A stretch of 56,073 nucleotides of DNA, from positions 1 through 56,073 of the forward strand of contig NZ_JADMNM010000012.1 in assembly GCF_016461955.1 (NCBI RefSeq). Reading direction: 5' to 3'. Below are positions 8,775 through 17,375 of this stretch, in pieces (the stretch's first letter is position 1; every line of letters starts with the position of its first letter). A program made the translations under genes and the position numbers. Under the pieces are notes generated by a model that was not told where the DNA came from, made no database searches, and saw only the letters and a program-made list of their open reading frames with translations. This stretch comes from Qipengyuania sp. YIM B01966. Its GTDB lineage: Bacteria > Pseudomonadota > Alphaproteobacteria > Sphingomonadales > Sphingomonadaceae.

Positions 8775-9271
8775 TGGGGTGGTTGAGGCTAATGATCGCG
8801 GGCGCGGCCGGGCTGACGCTCGCCGCCTGCTCGCCGCAAGCAGCGACGCAATCGTCACCAGCGCCGGCAACCAGCTTGGCGGCGACGCACGCCGTCTCGG
8901 GCCTGCCGGTCATCCCGCTGACCATAACCAGCGCCGGTGGGCGCGCCCATGCGTTCCGGGTGGAAGTCGCCGCGAGCCCGCAGGAGCAGGCGCGCGGGCT
9001 GATGTTCCGCACCGCGCTGGGTCCCGATGAGGGGATGATCTTCCCCTATCGCACGCCGGGCCAGCTCAGCTTCTGGATGAAGAACACCCCGCTCCCGCTC
9101 GATATCATCTTCATCGCCGAAGGCGGGCGGATCGCCAATATCGCCGCCATTACCGTGCCCTATTCGCGCGACCCGGTACTGTCCGAAGGCGCGGCCATCG
9201 CGGTGCTGGAGATTCCCGGCGGGCGCGCGGCGCAGCTCGGCATTCGCGCGGGCGACCGGGTCGCCTGGTAG
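8774..9271 (+). CDS. DUF192 family lipoprotein
   Basis: A 165-aa protein with a lipoprotein signal peptide: a short basic start, the hydrophobic core IAGAAGLTLAAC, and the lipobox cysteine at about residue 17. The DUF192 domain follows from about residue 46: RVEVAASPQEQARGLMFR, then GMIFPY, FWMKNTPLPLDIIFI, and ends ILE-type G-GRAAQLGIRAGDRV. The function of this small periplasmic beta-rich domain is not settled. The gene overlaps recX by one base in a TGATG junction. Confidence 0.85.
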   Translation: MGWLRLMIAGAAGLTLAACSPQAATQSSPAPATSLAATHAVSGLPVIPLTITSAGGRAHAFRVEVAASPQEQARGLMFRTALGPDEGMIFPYRTPGQLSFWMKNTPLPLDIIFIAEGGRIANIAAITVPYSRDPVLSEGAAIAVLEIPGGRAAQLGIRAGDRVAW

Positions 9272-9352
9272 CGCGCGGTTTCACGCGTTTCGCGCACTGT
9301 GGTTGGCGCTTCGCGCTTGGCGCTGCGCGCGCGATGCGCTAACCGCGCGGCC

Positions 9353-9751
9353 ATGTCATTCCTCGGCAAGATTTTCACCTGGTGGGACGGGGCCACGATC
9401 GGCACCCTCCTCCACAGCCGCCGGCACGGCGAGCAGGTCGGCACCGACGCTTCGGGCAACCGCTATTTCCGCAGCCGCAAGCCCGGCCCCGACGGGCGCG
9501 AACGGCGCTGGGTGATCTATCAGGGCGCCAACGATGCCAGCCGCGTGCCGGCCGAATGGCATGGCTGGCTGCACGGCGCCGGCACCGATGTGCCCGAGAG
9601 CAATCTCCCGCCGCCGCGCATCTGGGAGGTCGATTACACCCCCAACGTCACCGGCACGCCTTCGGCCTATCGCCCGCTAGGCGCGCTCGAACGCGGCGGG
9701 CAGCGCGCCCGCGCCACCGGCGATTACGAAGCCTGGTCGCCGGACGCCTGA
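9353..9751 (+). CDS. NADH:ubiquinone oxidoreductase subunit NDUFA12
   Basis: A 132-aa homologue of the mitochondrial complex I accessory subunit NDUFA12 (B17.2), found in alphaproteobacteria. Family features are FTWWDGATIGTLLHSRRHGEQVGTD at the N-terminus, the YFRSR strand, RRWVIYQG, the tryptophan-rich PAEWHGWLHG, and the C-terminal YRPLGALERGGQR segment. It acts at the cytoplasmic side of the membrane-bound enzyme. It is followed after two bases by the DUF2155 gene and then aat, an arrangement common in this class of bacteria. Confidence 0.92.
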   Translation: MSFLGKIFTWWDGATIGTLLHSRRHGEQVGTDASGNRYFRSRKPGPDGRERRWVIYQGANDASRVPAEWHGWLHGAGTDVPESNLPPPRIWEVDYTPNVTGTPSAYRPLGALERGGQRARATGDYEAWSPDA

Positions 9752-9753
9752 CC

Positions 9754-10401
9754 ATGCGGCGGCGCCCCGCTCTGCTTGCCGGTGCGCTGGCGACGCTGGC
9801 CGGTTGTTCGGGCCGCGAGGCGCCCGAACCGCGCCCGACCTCGACCGAGGTGCCCGCGGCTTTGCGCACGGCAGCACCGCGCGCGGCGAGCACGCCCGCC
9901 GCCGGAGCGACCGAACAGCCGGGCACCCCGATGGCCGAGCGCGAAGCGGTGCTCGGCCTGCTCAACAAGCGCAACAACCTGTCGCAGGACCTGGTGATCA
10001 AGCCGGGTGAACAGCGCCGCGTGGGCGACGTCGTCCTCCGCCTCGCCGCCTGCGAGCGGACCGCGCCGTGGGAGATGCCGCGCGAGACCGGCGCGTTCGT
10101 GCAGGTGTTTGTGAGGAAGCCGGGCAGCGCCGAGGACGCCAATTGGCCGCGGGTGTTTTCCGGCTGGCTGTTCAAGAATTCGCCCAGCCTCAACGTGGTC
10201 GAACACCCGATTTATGACGTCTGGGTCAAGGACTGCAAAATGCGCTTCCCGGGCGAGGAGGATGCACCAGCGCCGGCAGCATCGGGCGACGCAGGGGATG
10301 AGCGAGCTAAGCCATCGCCGCGCCCCGCCAGCTCGCCAAAAGCCTCGGCCAGCGAACAGGCCGGCGGAGCCGAGCGGGCGACGTCCAGCAACGAGACGTA
10401 A
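9754..10401 (+). CDS. DUF2155 domain lipoprotein-like protein
   Basis: A 215-aa exported protein. The N-terminus MRRRPALLAGALATLAGC is a lipoprotein-type signal with the lipobox Cys at residue 18. A Pro/Ala/Thr-rich linker leads to the DUF2155 core (about residues 75-165): a K-P-G-E-Q strand, LRLAACERTAPWEMPRETGAFVQVF, GWLFKNSPSLNVVEHPIYDVWVKDC. The last 50 residues are low-complexity (Ala/Ser/Pro). This tail overlaps, on the opposite strand, the last 190 bases of aat, so the two convergent genes share their 3' ends. Confidence 0.85.
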   Translation: MRRRPALLAGALATLAGCSGREAPEPRPTSTEVPAALRTAAPRAASTPAAGATEQPGTPMAEREAVLGLLNKRNNLSQDLVIKPGEQRRVGDVVLRLAACERTAPWEMPRETGAFVQVFVRKPGSAEDANWPRVFSGWLFKNSPSLNVVEHPIYDVWVKDCKMRFPGEEDAPAPAASGDAGDERAKPSPRPASSPKASASEQAGGAERATSSNET

Positions 10402-10958
10402 TCAGCCTGCGCCAGCTCGATCGCGCCGAGCGTCGCCAGATGCGCGGTCATGAATTGGCAGTCGAGCAGGGTGAAACCTGCCCGCCGCAGCGCCGCCACG
10501 AGCCAGGCGAGCGCGACCTTTGAGGCATTGTCGGCCCGCGCAAACATCGATTCGCCGCAAAATACCCGGTCGAACGCGACACCATAAAGCCCGCCGACCA
10601 GCCGCTCGCCGTCCCAGCATTCGACCGAATGGGCGTGCCCGGCGGCGTGCAGCAGGCGATAGGACGCGGCGATGCGCTGGCTGATCCAGCTTTCCGCGTG
10701 GTCGGCGCGCGGCGAGGCGCACGCGGCGATGACTCCGTCGAAATCCTCGTCAAGCGTCACGCGGTAGCGATCCTGCCGGATAGCCTTGGCCAGCGAGCGC
10801 GAAGGGCGAAAGCGGTCGAGCGGGATGATCGCCCGGCGCTTGGGTTCGACCCAGAAAATGTCGGGGTCGTCGCGCGCGTCGCTCATCGGGAAGATGCCGA
10901 GGCGATACGCTTGCAGCAGCAGGTCGGGCGCGATCGGCGGGGGGTGGGAACCGTGCAT
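10212..10958 (-). CDS. aat: Leucyl/phenylalanyl-tRNA--protein transferase
   Basis: A 248-aa enzyme adding Leu or Phe from aminoacyl-tRNA to N-terminal Arg/Lys of proteins, marking them for ClpS/ClpAP (N-degron pathway). Typical motifs: LLLQAYRLGIFPMSD, FWVEPKRRAIIPLDRF, ESWISQRIAASYRLLHAAGHAHSVE, LVGGLYGVAFDRVFCGESMF, and LLDCQFMTAHLATLGA. The C-terminal tail after residue 195 is a Ser/Ala/Pro-rich extension longer than usual. It is encoded antisense to the tail of the DUF2155 gene. Confidence 0.93.
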   Translation of the reverse strand: MHGSHPPPIAPDLLLQAYRLGIFPMSDARDDPDIFWVEPKRRAIIPLDRFRPSRSLAKAIRQDRYRVTLDEDFDGVIAACASPRADHAESWISQRIAASYRLLHAAGHAHSVECWDGERLVGGLYGVAFDRVFCGESMFARADNASKVALAWLVAALRRAGFTLLDCQFMTAHLATLGAIELAQADYVSLLDVARSAPPACSLAEAFGELAGRGDGLARSSPASPDAAGAGASSSPGKRILQSLTQTS

Positions 10959-11061
10959 GGTACCAGCCTGCTAGCACCCGGCGCGCCCGCTGCCGAGCGC
11001 CGCGTGCGGTGCAACCGCCTTGCCAAGCGGGCGGTGCGCTTCTAGATGCGCCTTCGCCTGG

Positions 11062-11137
11062 AGGAGTGTAGCTCAGCTGGTAGAGCATCGGTCTCCAAAA
11101 CCGAGGGCCGCGGGTTCGAATCCTGCCACTCCTGCCA
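11062..11137 (+). tRNA. tRNA-Trp (CCA)
   Basis: This is a complete 76-nt cloverleaf. The acceptor AGGAGTG pairs with CACTCCT, the D arm contains GCTC-AGCTGGTAGA-GC, and the anticodon stem TCGGT/ACCGA encloses the loop CTCCAAA with anticodon CCA at 11095-11097. The T arm is GCGGG-TTCGAAT-CCTGC. Discriminator G and an encoded CCA end follow. The location upstream of secE and nusG is the usual one in many bacteria. Confidence 0.98.
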
Positions 11138-11218
11138 GGTGCCGCTCTCGGAACATTGCGACGGATTGAGCGTTATCCACGACGGACGGTGATTGCCCCG
11201 TTCGTGATGGAGCGTGCC

Positions 11219-11380
11219 ATGTCGAGCTATTCCTTCCGCAGCAGCACACCTGACCGCTGGGCCTCGCCGCGCCCTTATTCCGACCCGTCGCTGCGGATGC
11301 GCCAGTTCGGCCGCATTCAGCCGATGGAACAGCAGAACCGCTGGGACCGGCTGGTCGAACGCCTAATCGGCCGGGCCTGA
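11219..11380 (+). CDS. Small basic protein downstream of tRNA-Trp
   Basis: This is a short frame of 53 residues starting MSSYSFRSSTPDRW, rich in Arg, Pro and Ser, and ending RWDRLVERLIGRA. There is no signal peptide or membrane segment. It sits between tRNA-Trp and secE. I do not recognise a family. It looks like a genuine small gene because of its non-repetitive composition with aromatic residues, but coding status rests on that alone. Confidence 0.45.
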   Translation: MSSYSFRSSTPDRWASPRPYSDPSLRMRQFGRIQPMEQQNRWDRLVERLIGRA

Positions 11381-11568
11381 ACCTGTCGGTGCCGCCGGGC
11401 GGCAAGGCGCCGCGCTACCGCTTGCTTGATTTTGCCGCACTCGCCGCCTAGATGCGGCGCTGTCTTCCGACATCGGAAACCTTATCAGCCCCTCCCGGCC
11501 TCGGCCGGGGCGGCGATAGGCCCTATCCGGCAGGCGGCACTGAAGCGATTCGAGCAGGCGAGAGGCAC

Positions 11569-11775
11569 ATGGCCGACAGCGATACCAAGACCAGTCCCGG
11601 CGAATTCATCCGCCAGGTCCGCAGCGAAGGGCGCAAGGTCGTCTGGCCGACGCGGCAGGAAACGGTCACCACGGCGATCTTCGTCGCCATCCTGATGGTA
11701 CTGCTGTCCGTCTTTTTCCTTGGCATCGACACGCTGTTCGGCGCGGTCATGCAATGGCTGCTGTCGCTGGCCTGA
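11569..11775 (+). CDS. secE: Preprotein translocase subunit SecE
   Basis: A 68-aa single-span subunit of the SecYEG channel. It has the short form typical of alphaproteobacteria: an amphipathic helix with the conserved FIRQVRSEGRKVVWPTRQET segment and then one membrane helix (ATIFVAILMVLLSVFFLGIDTLF). It lies between tRNA-Trp and nusG, the standard neighbourhood. The gap to nusG is 34 bases, so the two are probably one transcript. Confidence 0.95.
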   Translation: MADSDTKTSPGEFIRQVRSEGRKVVWPTRQETVTTAIFVAILMVLLSVFFLGIDTLFGAVMQWLLSLA

Positions 11776-11809
11776 GCGGCCCTCACCTCACCCGAATACA
11801 GGATCATCC

Positions 11810-12346
11810 ATGGCCCGCTGGTACATCATCCACGCCTATTCCGGCTTCGAGAACAAGGTGCGCGATTCGATCATCGCCGAAGCCGAGCGGCTCGGCCTGT
11901 CGGATGCGGTCGAAGCGGTCGAAGTGCCGACCGAAACCGTCACCGAGGTCAAGCGCGGCAAAAAGGTGCAGACAGAACGCAAGTTCATGCCCGGCTATGT
12001 GCTCGCCAAGCTGACCCTGACCGACGATGTGTATCACCTGGTGAAGAATACCCCCAAGGTCACCGGCTTCCTCGGTTCGGGCCAGAAGCCGCAGCCGATC
12101 TCGGAACGCGAGGCCGCGCGGTATTTCGGCGGGGTGGAAGAGGCCAAGGCCGCGCCCAAGAAGCACGTCAATGTCGATTACGAAATCGGCGACAGCGTCA
12201 AGGTGCTCGACGGCCCGTTCGCCAGCTTCAACGGGGTGGTCGAAGAGCTCGATTTCGACAAGCAGAAGGTCAAGGTCAGCGTGTCGATCTTCGGCCGTGC
12301 AACGCCGGTCGAACTCGATTTCGAACAGGTCGAACTGGTCAAGTAA
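11810..12346 (+). CDS. nusG: Transcription termination/antitermination protein NusG
   Basis: A 178-aa protein binding RNA polymerase, Rho and ribosomal S10. The NGN domain covers about residues 1-115: MARWYIIHAYSGFENKV, KRGKKVQTERKFMPGYVLAK and a VTGFLGSGQKPQPIS region. A short linker leads to the KOW domain (about residues 125-178: GDSVKVLDGPFASFNGVVEE, KVSVSIFGRATPVELDFEQVE). Start chosen at the family-standard ATG. A strong hairpin terminator follows 26 bases after the stop. Confidence 0.97.
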   Translation: MARWYIIHAYSGFENKVRDSIIAEAERLGLSDAVEAVEVPTETVTEVKRGKKVQTERKFMPGYVLAKLTLTDDVYHLVKNTPKVTGFLGSGQKPQPISEREAARYFGGVEEAKAAPKKHVNVDYEIGDSVKVLDGPFASFNGVVEELDFDKQKVKVSVSIFGRATPVELDFEQVELVK

Positions 12347-12372
12347 ACGCGCTTATTTAAGCGCACAAAAAA

Positions 12373-12405
12373 GGCGCCGCCCCCTTTCCGGGAGCGGCGC
12401 CTTTT
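12373..12405. terminator. Bidirectional rho-independent terminator
   Basis: The perfect stem GGCGCCGC / GCGGCGCC (12373-12380 and 12394-12401) encloses a 13-nt loop. It is flanked by a run of A on the left and TTTT on the right, so it can stop transcription from nusG and from the convergent pyridoxamine-oxidase-like gene. Confidence 0.9.
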
Positions 12406-12422
12406 CGTTGCCAGAGCGGTCC

Positions 12423-12953
12423 TTACAGAGCGACTTCGGCGCGATCTTCCGGGTTTAATTGGCCGGCATCCTTGCCGATCAGCTTGTAGGCCGCCGCCTT
12501 CAAAAATCCGCTTGTGTCCGACCGCCACAGATCGGCGCTCTCGGTGTCAAAGCGGATCAGCAGCAGGTTGGGGTCTTCCTTGCCGTCCTTGTAATACATC
12601 GCCGCAAAGGGCGACCACAGGCGTTCGATCGTGGCGCGATCGTTATGGGCCACCAGCCGGCCATTGATCGACGCAAAGATCCCATGATCCTTCGACTGGA
12701 ACGAGGCAATGGCCCGGTCGCTGCCGGCGCCCAGAGCCGCGCCAACGCCCTCGTTCTTCGAAGCGAAGAAATAGATCGTTCCGCCATCGCCCTTGTCGGC
12801 CCCGTCGGGCTGATCCACCTGCGCCGTCATCGGGCGGGTCGCGCCATCTTCATGGCCTTGAACGCCGAGCATCAGCGTCCTGTCGGAAATGAGGGCCTTC
12901 CAGAAATCGCGCTTCAGTTCGGCGTCATCTTCATGGTGGTCGTGATGGCTCAT
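12423..12953 (-). CDS. Pyridoxamine 5'-phosphate oxidase-like (general stress) protein
   Basis: A 176-aa protein of the FMN-binding split-barrel superfamily, close to the 'general stress protein 26' type. Landmarks are a His/Asp-rich start, DFWKALISDRTLMLGV, the strand TIYFFASKNEGVGAALG, IASFQSKDHGIFASINGRL, ERLWSPFAAMYYKDGKEDPNLLLIRF, and the ADLWRSDTSGFLKAAAYKLIGKD end. Binding of FMN or F420 is inferred from the family, and the substrate is unknown. The gene sits on the minus strand between nusG and rplK, which are usually neighbours. Confidence 0.85.
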   Translation of the reverse strand: MSHHDHHEDDAELKRDFWKALISDRTLMLGVQGHEDGATRPMTAQVDQPDGADKGDGGTIYFFASKNEGVGAALGAGSDRAIASFQSKDHGIFASINGRLVAHNDRATIERLWSPFAAMYYKDGKEDPNLLLIRFDTESADLWRSDTSGFLKAAAYKLIGKDAGQLNPEDRAEVAL

Positions 12954-13184
12954 GCGTTCTCTCCATGTGTGTTACCGAGACAATCGCCCTTGGCGGCCGA
13001 TGTTCCCCTCGGCGGCGCACAGCTTGCAATTCGTGCCCGTTTCGGTATGGGCCCCGCTTCCCACCGAAAGAGGGAACCCATGCGGGAGGGCGGGGCCAAT
13101 CGCCTCCGCCCGCCAGACCGCTAACCATGAGCGTGCGTTGCCGGCCTGCCGGCGCGGGCGCGACAGTGAGAAAGGAGGCCAGCA

Positions 13185-13616
13185 ATGGCCAAGAAGATCG
13201 ACGGCTACATCAAGCTGCAGGTGCCCGCGGGCGCCGCCAATCCGTCACCCCCGATCGGCCCGGCGCTGGGCCAGCGCGGCGTCAACATCATGGAATTCTG
13301 CAAGGCGTTCAACGCCGCCACGCAGGACCTTGAAAAGAGCGCGCCGATCCCGACGGTCATCACCGTCTATGCCGACCGTTCGTTCAGCTTTGTCACCAAG
13401 ACTCCGCCGGCGAGCTTTCTTTTGAAGAAAGCCGCCAAGCTGTCGTCGGGTTCGAAGGAGCCGGGCAAGGTGTCGGCCGGTTCGGTCAGCCGCGCGCAGG
13501 TGCGTGAAATCGCCGAAACCAAGATGGCTGATCTCAACGCCAACGACATCGATCAGGCGATGAAGATCATCGAAGGCAGCGCCCGTTCGATGGGCCTCGA
13601 AGTGGTGGAGGGCTGA
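13185..13616 (+). CDS. rplK: 50S ribosomal protein L11
   Basis: A 143-aa ribosomal stalk-base protein. The N-terminal domain has [42 protein letters not shown] in pieces. The C-terminal RNA-binding domain includes [13 protein letters not shown] and ends [16 protein letters not shown] strong Shine-Dalgarno sequence (AAAGGAGG, 13171-13178) precedes the ATG. The 230-bp leader holds the divergent promoters for this operon and the upstream minus-strand gene. It also has GC-rich hairpins, which could include the L1 autoregulatory site known for this operon. Confidence 0.98.
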   Translation: MAKKIDGYIKLQVPAGAANPSPPIGPALGQRGVNIMEFCKAFNAATQDLEKSAPIPTVITVYADRSFSFVTKTPPASFLLKKAAKLSSGSKEPGKVSAGSVSRAQVREIAETKMADLNANDIDQAMKIIEGSARSMGLEVVEG

Positions 13617-13620
13617 CACA

Positions 13621-14319
13621 ATGGCACACGTTTCCAAGAAGGCGAAGGCCCTCAATGAACGGCTCGATGCCGAAGCCTTTTACGGCTTTGACGAGGCGCT
13701 GACTTTGTTGCGCGACATCGCCAGCAAGAAGTTCGACGAAACCGTCGAGGTTGCGATGAACTTGGGCGTTGATCCGCGTCATGCCGACCAGATGGTCCGC
13801 GGGATGGTTTCGCTGCCGTCGGGCACCGGCAAGACCGCCCGCGTCGCGGTGTTCGCGCGCGGCGACAATGCCGAAAAGGCGCTCGCCGCCGGGGCCGACA
13901 AGGTCGGCGCCGAGGACCTGATGGAAGACATGCAGGCCGGCAATCTCGATTACGACCGCGTCATTGCCACGCCCGACATGATGGGCGTCGTCGGCCGGCT
14001 GGGCAAGGTGCTCGGCCCCAAGGGGCTGATGCCGAACCCGAAGCTAGGCACGGTGACCCCGAATGTCGAACAGGCGGTCAAGGATGCCAAGGGCGGCCAG
14101 GTCGAATTCCGCGTCGAGAAGCAGGGCATCATCCATTCGGGCATCGGCAAGCTGTCGTTCTCGGACGATGCGCTGAAGGCCAATTTCAAGGCGCTGACCG
14201 ACGCTGTGGTCAAGGCCAAGCCGAGCGGGGCCAAGGGCAAATATGTCCGCAAGATCTCGCTCACCAGCACGATGGGCCCGGGCCTCAAGCTCGACACCGC
14301 CGAGGTCGAAGGCGCTTAA
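13621..14319 (+). CDS. rplA: 50S ribosomal protein L1
   Basis: A 232-aa protein binding 23S rRNA at the mobile L1 stalk and, in many bacteria, repressing its own operon. Family motifs are [21 protein letters not shown], the [20 protein letters not shown] segment, [32 protein letters not shown], and [17 protein letters not shown]. It follows rplK by four bases. A clear hairpin terminator stands downstream, so rplJ and the rpoBC genes are not contiguous here. Confidence 0.98.
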   Translation: MAHVSKKAKALNERLDAEAFYGFDEALTLLRDIASKKFDETVEVAMNLGVDPRHADQMVRGMVSLPSGTGKTARVAVFARGDNAEKALAAGADKVGAEDLMEDMQAGNLDYDRVIATPDMMGVVGRLGKVLGPKGLMPNPKLGTVTPNVEQAVKDAKGGQVEFRVEKQGIIHSGIGKLSFSDDALKANFKALTDAVVKAKPSGAKGKYVRKISLTSTMGPGLKLDTAEVEGA

Positions 14320-14373
14320 TCTGGTTGCGCCTCAAACGGACCTGACAGTCCGGTGGGGCGAGTCAAACGCACG

Positions 14374-14404
14374 GGCCGGGAGGAGCAATCCTTCCGGCCT
14401 TTTG
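14374..14404 (+). terminator. Rho-independent terminator after rplA
   Basis: A ten-base-pair stem (GGCCGGGAGG at 14374-14383 with CCTTCCGGCC at 14390-14399, one G-U pair) and a 6-nt loop are followed by TTTT. It closes the rplKA unit. The convergent mgtC-like gene ends nine bases later. Confidence 0.88.
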
Positions 14405-14412
14405 CTTATGCC

Positions 14413-14925
14413 TTATCCGTCCGCCTGATCGGGGTCGTTCGCTTCGTCGGCGCCTTGATCGAGACCGTTTTTCTGCTGCGCCACCACATCGCCGCGATGG
14501 CTGGAAAGCGGCGAGATCACGAACAGCGTGATCGCCGTCAGCGCCGCCAGCGTCACCGCCACGTCCAGCGCGCCAAGCCCGACCGCCACGCCGATTGCCC
14601 CCGTCACCCACAGGCTCGCCGCCGTGGCCGTGCCGAGGACCGAGGTGCCATGCTTGAGGATCGCCCCGCCGCCAATAAAGCCGACGCCGGTGATGAGGCC
14701 CTCGAGCACGCCAGTCATGACCTCGCCCTCGTCCAGGGCGAAACTTTCGGCTGCCTGGACAAAGCCGCAACTGGCCACCGCCACGAGCGGGAAAGTGCGC
14801 AGACCTGCACTACGATCTTCGCGTTCACGGTTCCAACCGATCGGCAGTGCGAGCAGAAACGCGATTATCAGCGCGACAAAATGCGGCAGGATATCGAACG
14901 CTTGCATCCCGGGTAATTCGATCAT
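14413..14925 (-). CDS. MgtC/SapB family membrane protein
   Basis: A 170-aa inner-membrane protein with about four hydrophobic helices in the MgtC domain. Family motifs are FVALIIAFLLALPIGWNRERE, RSAGLRTFPLVAVASCGF, the glycine-rich ITGVGFIGGGAILK, and TSVLGTATAASLWVTGAIGVAVGLG. The soluble ACT-like C-terminal domain of true MgtC is absent; the tail is short and acidic. Members are linked to growth at low magnesium and to phosphate and membrane-potential control, but the exact role here is unknown. Confidence 0.9.
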   Translation of the reverse strand: MIELPGMQAFDILPHFVALIIAFLLALPIGWNREREDRSAGLRTFPLVAVASCGFVQAAESFALDEGEVMTGVLEGLITGVGFIGGGAILKHGTSVLGTATAASLWVTGAIGVAVGLGALDVAVTLAALTAITLFVISPLSSHRGDVVAQQKNGLDQGADEANDPDQADG

Positions 14926-14961
14926 CGCGCGTTCCTTCTGCCCGAAGCGGGCGAAGCGCTG

Positions 14962-15729
14962 TCAGATGCCGCCGGGGGTAAAATCCCAGCCGGCTTCGGC
15001 CAGCCCAGCCGATAGACTGTCAACGCAGGCCGCCAGTTCCCCGGCATCGGTCGAACGGATCACAAAATTGGCCCCGACCCGCCCTTCGCGGAAGAACGGA
15101 TAGGAGCCGATCTGGCATTGTTCGTGCGCCCGCTCGACCGTGCGCAGCAGATCGGCGACTTCGCTTTCAGGGATGAACCCGCCCAGCGTTTCGCTGAGCA
15201 GCGGCGCACCGCCTTCAAGCTGGCCGGTCAGCGCGTCGAGCATCCCGGCGGTGATATGCGGCACGCCGGCCATCAGGAACAGATTGCCCAGCCGGATGCC
15301 CGGCGCGCCCGACATCCGGTTGGGGATGAGCTCCGCCCCCTCGGGCACCCGCGCCATCCGCAACCGGCCTTCGTTAAGCCCGCCCTTGTCCGCGTAATAG
15401 CGCTCGAGGATCGCGCGCGCCTGGGGATGGATGACCACCGGCACGCCCAGCGCCTCGGCCACGGCATCGACGGTGATGTCGTCATGCGTCGGCCCGATCC
15501 CGCCGGTGGTGAAAACGTAATCGTTCTCGGCCCGCAGCGCGTCGAGCGCCGCGATGATACGGGCGGCGACATCGGCCACCACGCGCACCTCGGCGAGGCG
15601 GATACCCTGCACCTGCAGCCAGCTCGCCACCTGGGCGATGTTCTTGTCATGCGTGCGGCCCGAAAGGATTTCGTCGCCGATGACGATCAGTGCGGCGGTC
15701 CAGATGCGCGGAGGGGCGGGGCTGACCAT
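14962..15729 (-). CDS. CinA-type competence/damage-inducible protein A (MoaB/Mog domain)
   Basis: A 255-aa protein with a molybdopterin-binding MoaB/Mog-like domain: ALIVIGDEILSGRTHDKN at the N-terminus, VFTTGGIGPTHDDITVDAVAEALG around residue 75, and AELIPNRMSGAPGIRLGNLFLMAGVP. It is the short CinA form, lacking the C-terminal nicotinamide-nucleotide amidase domain. Some CinA N-terminal domains hydrolyse ADP-ribose, and no such activity can be read from the sequence. The C-terminal part (about 175-255) has a YPFFREGRVGANFVIRS stretch common in this subfamily. Confidence 0.88.
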   Translation of the reverse strand: MVSPAPPRIWTAALIVIGDEILSGRTHDKNIAQVASWLQVQGIRLAEVRVVADVAARIIAALDALRAENDYVFTTGGIGPTHDDITVDAVAEALGVPVVIHPQARAILERYYADKGGLNEGRLRMARVPEGAELIPNRMSGAPGIRLGNLFLMAGVPHITAGMLDALTGQLEGGAPLLSETLGGFIPESEVADLLRTVERAHEQCQIGSYPFFREGRVGANFVIRSTDAGELAACVDSLSAGLAEAGWDFTPGGI

Positions 15730-15768
15730 GCGCCGGCGGTAGGGGAAAGCGGACCTGTGGCCAAGCGC

Positions 15769-17268
15769 CTACTCGGCCGCCTGCAACTCATGGCCCGCCT
15801 CGGTCCCGCGCCGCGCATGGCGCAGGTCAAGGATCCCGTCCTCCACCGGGTCATCGGCCATGCGCCGCCGGTCGGCGACATATTCCTGATTGAGCCGCCA
15901 GGGATAGTTCACCGCGCTCCTGGGCATGATTGCCTTGGCCCGCTGGATGTAGCCGGAGGAGAAATCAAAGATGTCGTCATCCTCCAAGATCACATCGTCG
16001 GGCAGCACGGGCACCGCGATCTCGGCGTGCTGGCGCTCCATCGTGTTGAGCACGCGGCAGACATAGTCCGAATTGATATCGGCGCGCAGCGTCCAGCTGG
16101 CATTGAGATAGCCGAACACCACCGCGAGGTTCGGGATGTTCGAGAACATGCAGCCCTTGTAATAATAATGCTGCGTCAGATCGATCGGCTGGCCGCCGCA
16201 GGATAGCGCGATCTTGCCCGCCGCCGCCAGCTTGAGGCCGGTAGCGGTGACGATGATATCGGCCGGCAGTATGCTGCCATTGTCGAGTTCGATGCCGTCC
16301 TCGACGAACCGGTTGATCTTGGCCGTGACCACGCTCGCTTTGCCGCCGCGGATGGCGCGGAACAGATCGTCATCGGGGACCAGGCACAGCCGCTGGTCCC
16401 AAGGGCCATAGGGCGGCGTGAACGCCTGCTGGTCGTATTTGTCACCCAGCGCGCGCTTGATCTTCCTGGTCAGATAATCCGCCACCTTCTGTGGCTGGCT
16501 GCGCGCGCGCTTGAAGCTCAAGTCCTGCAGGCGGATATTCTTCCACCGGGTCAGCCGGTAGGCGGTTTCCTCGGGCAATATCTTGCGCAGGAAATTGGCG
16601 ATCCCGTCTTTGGCCGGGCGCGAGAACATCCAGGTCGGCGTACGCTGCAACATGGTAACGTGCGCGGCCTTGTCGGCCATCGAGGGGACGATCGTCACCG
16701 CCGTCGCTCCCGAGCCGATCACCACAACGCGCTTGCCCGCATAGTCGAGATCGTCGGGCCAGAATTGCGGGTGGATCACCTGCCCGGCAAAGCTGCCAAA
16801 CTCAAAGCCAGGGTCATAGGCCTCGTCATAATCGTAATAGCCTGCGCCCAGATACAACCAGTTGGCGGTCGCCTGATGGCGCGCGCCATCCTCCCCTTCC
16901 ATTTCGAGATGCCAGCGCGCCACGTCCTCGCGCCAGTCGGCGCTCAGCACCTTGCGGCCGAAGGTGATGTGACGGCGGATATCGCGCTCATCGACGATGC
17001 GATTGAGGTAATCCAGAATCGCCGGCGCGTCGGCGATCGATTTTTCATGCTTCCACGGTTCGAAATTGAACCCAAGCGTGTGCATGTCGCTGTCCGAACG
17101 GATGCCGGGATAACGGAACAGGTCCCATGTCCCGCCCAGATCGGCGCGGCGTTCGACGATGGCATAGGTCCGGGTCGGGCAATGCATTTCGAGATGCGCG
17201 GCCATGCCGATGCCGGAAATCCCGGCGCCAACGATCAGCACGTCGAAATCGGGGGCGGTTGCCAGCAT
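15769..17268 (-). CDS. Flavin-containing monooxygenase, Baeyer-Villiger type
   Basis: A 499-aa two-dinucleotide-fold enzyme. The FAD site is DVLIVGAGISGIGMAAHL at residues 9-26. The NADPH site is KRVVVIGSGATAVTIVPSM near residue 180. Just before it lies FAGQVIHPQFWP, the Baeyer-Villiger fingerprint of the F-x-G-x-x-x-H-x-x-x-W-P type. The overall pattern is closest to the EtaA-like group. The substrate (a ketone or sulfide) cannot be told from sequence. The ATG at 17268 is preferred over upstream starts because only a few residues should precede the FAD motif. It is divergent from a TonB-dependent receptor across 107 bases. Confidence 0.9.
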   Translation of the reverse strand: MLATAPDFDVLIVGAGISGIGMAAHLEMHCPTRTYAIVERRADLGGTWDLFRYPGIRSDSDMHTLGFNFEPWKHEKSIADAPAILDYLNRIVDERDIRRHITFGRKVLSADWREDVARWHLEMEGEDGARHQATANWLYLGAGYYDYDEAYDPGFEFGSFAGQVIHPQFWPDDLDYAGKRVVVIGSGATAVTIVPSMADKAAHVTMLQRTPTWMFSRPAKDGIANFLRKILPEETAYRLTRWKNIRLQDLSFKRARSQPQKVADYLTRKIKRALGDKYDQQAFTPPYGPWDQRLCLVPDDDLFRAIRGGKASVVTAKINRFVEDGIELDNGSILPADIIVTATGLKLAAAGKIALSCGGQPIDLTQHYYYKGCMFSNIPNLAVVFGYLNASWTLRADINSDYVCRVLNTMERQHAEIAVPVLPDDVILEDDDIFDFSSGYIQRAKAIMPRSAVNYPWRLNQEYVADRRRMADDPVEDGILDLRHARRGTEAGHELQAAE

Positions 17269-17375
17269 CGCGTCTCTCCTTGCGGGCGAGGCTAAATCAT
17301 GTGGCGGTCCTTGGCCAGACCCGTTGCAGATCAGGACCGGTTCCCTTGTCGGTGATGGCCCGCTACGGCTGAGCG

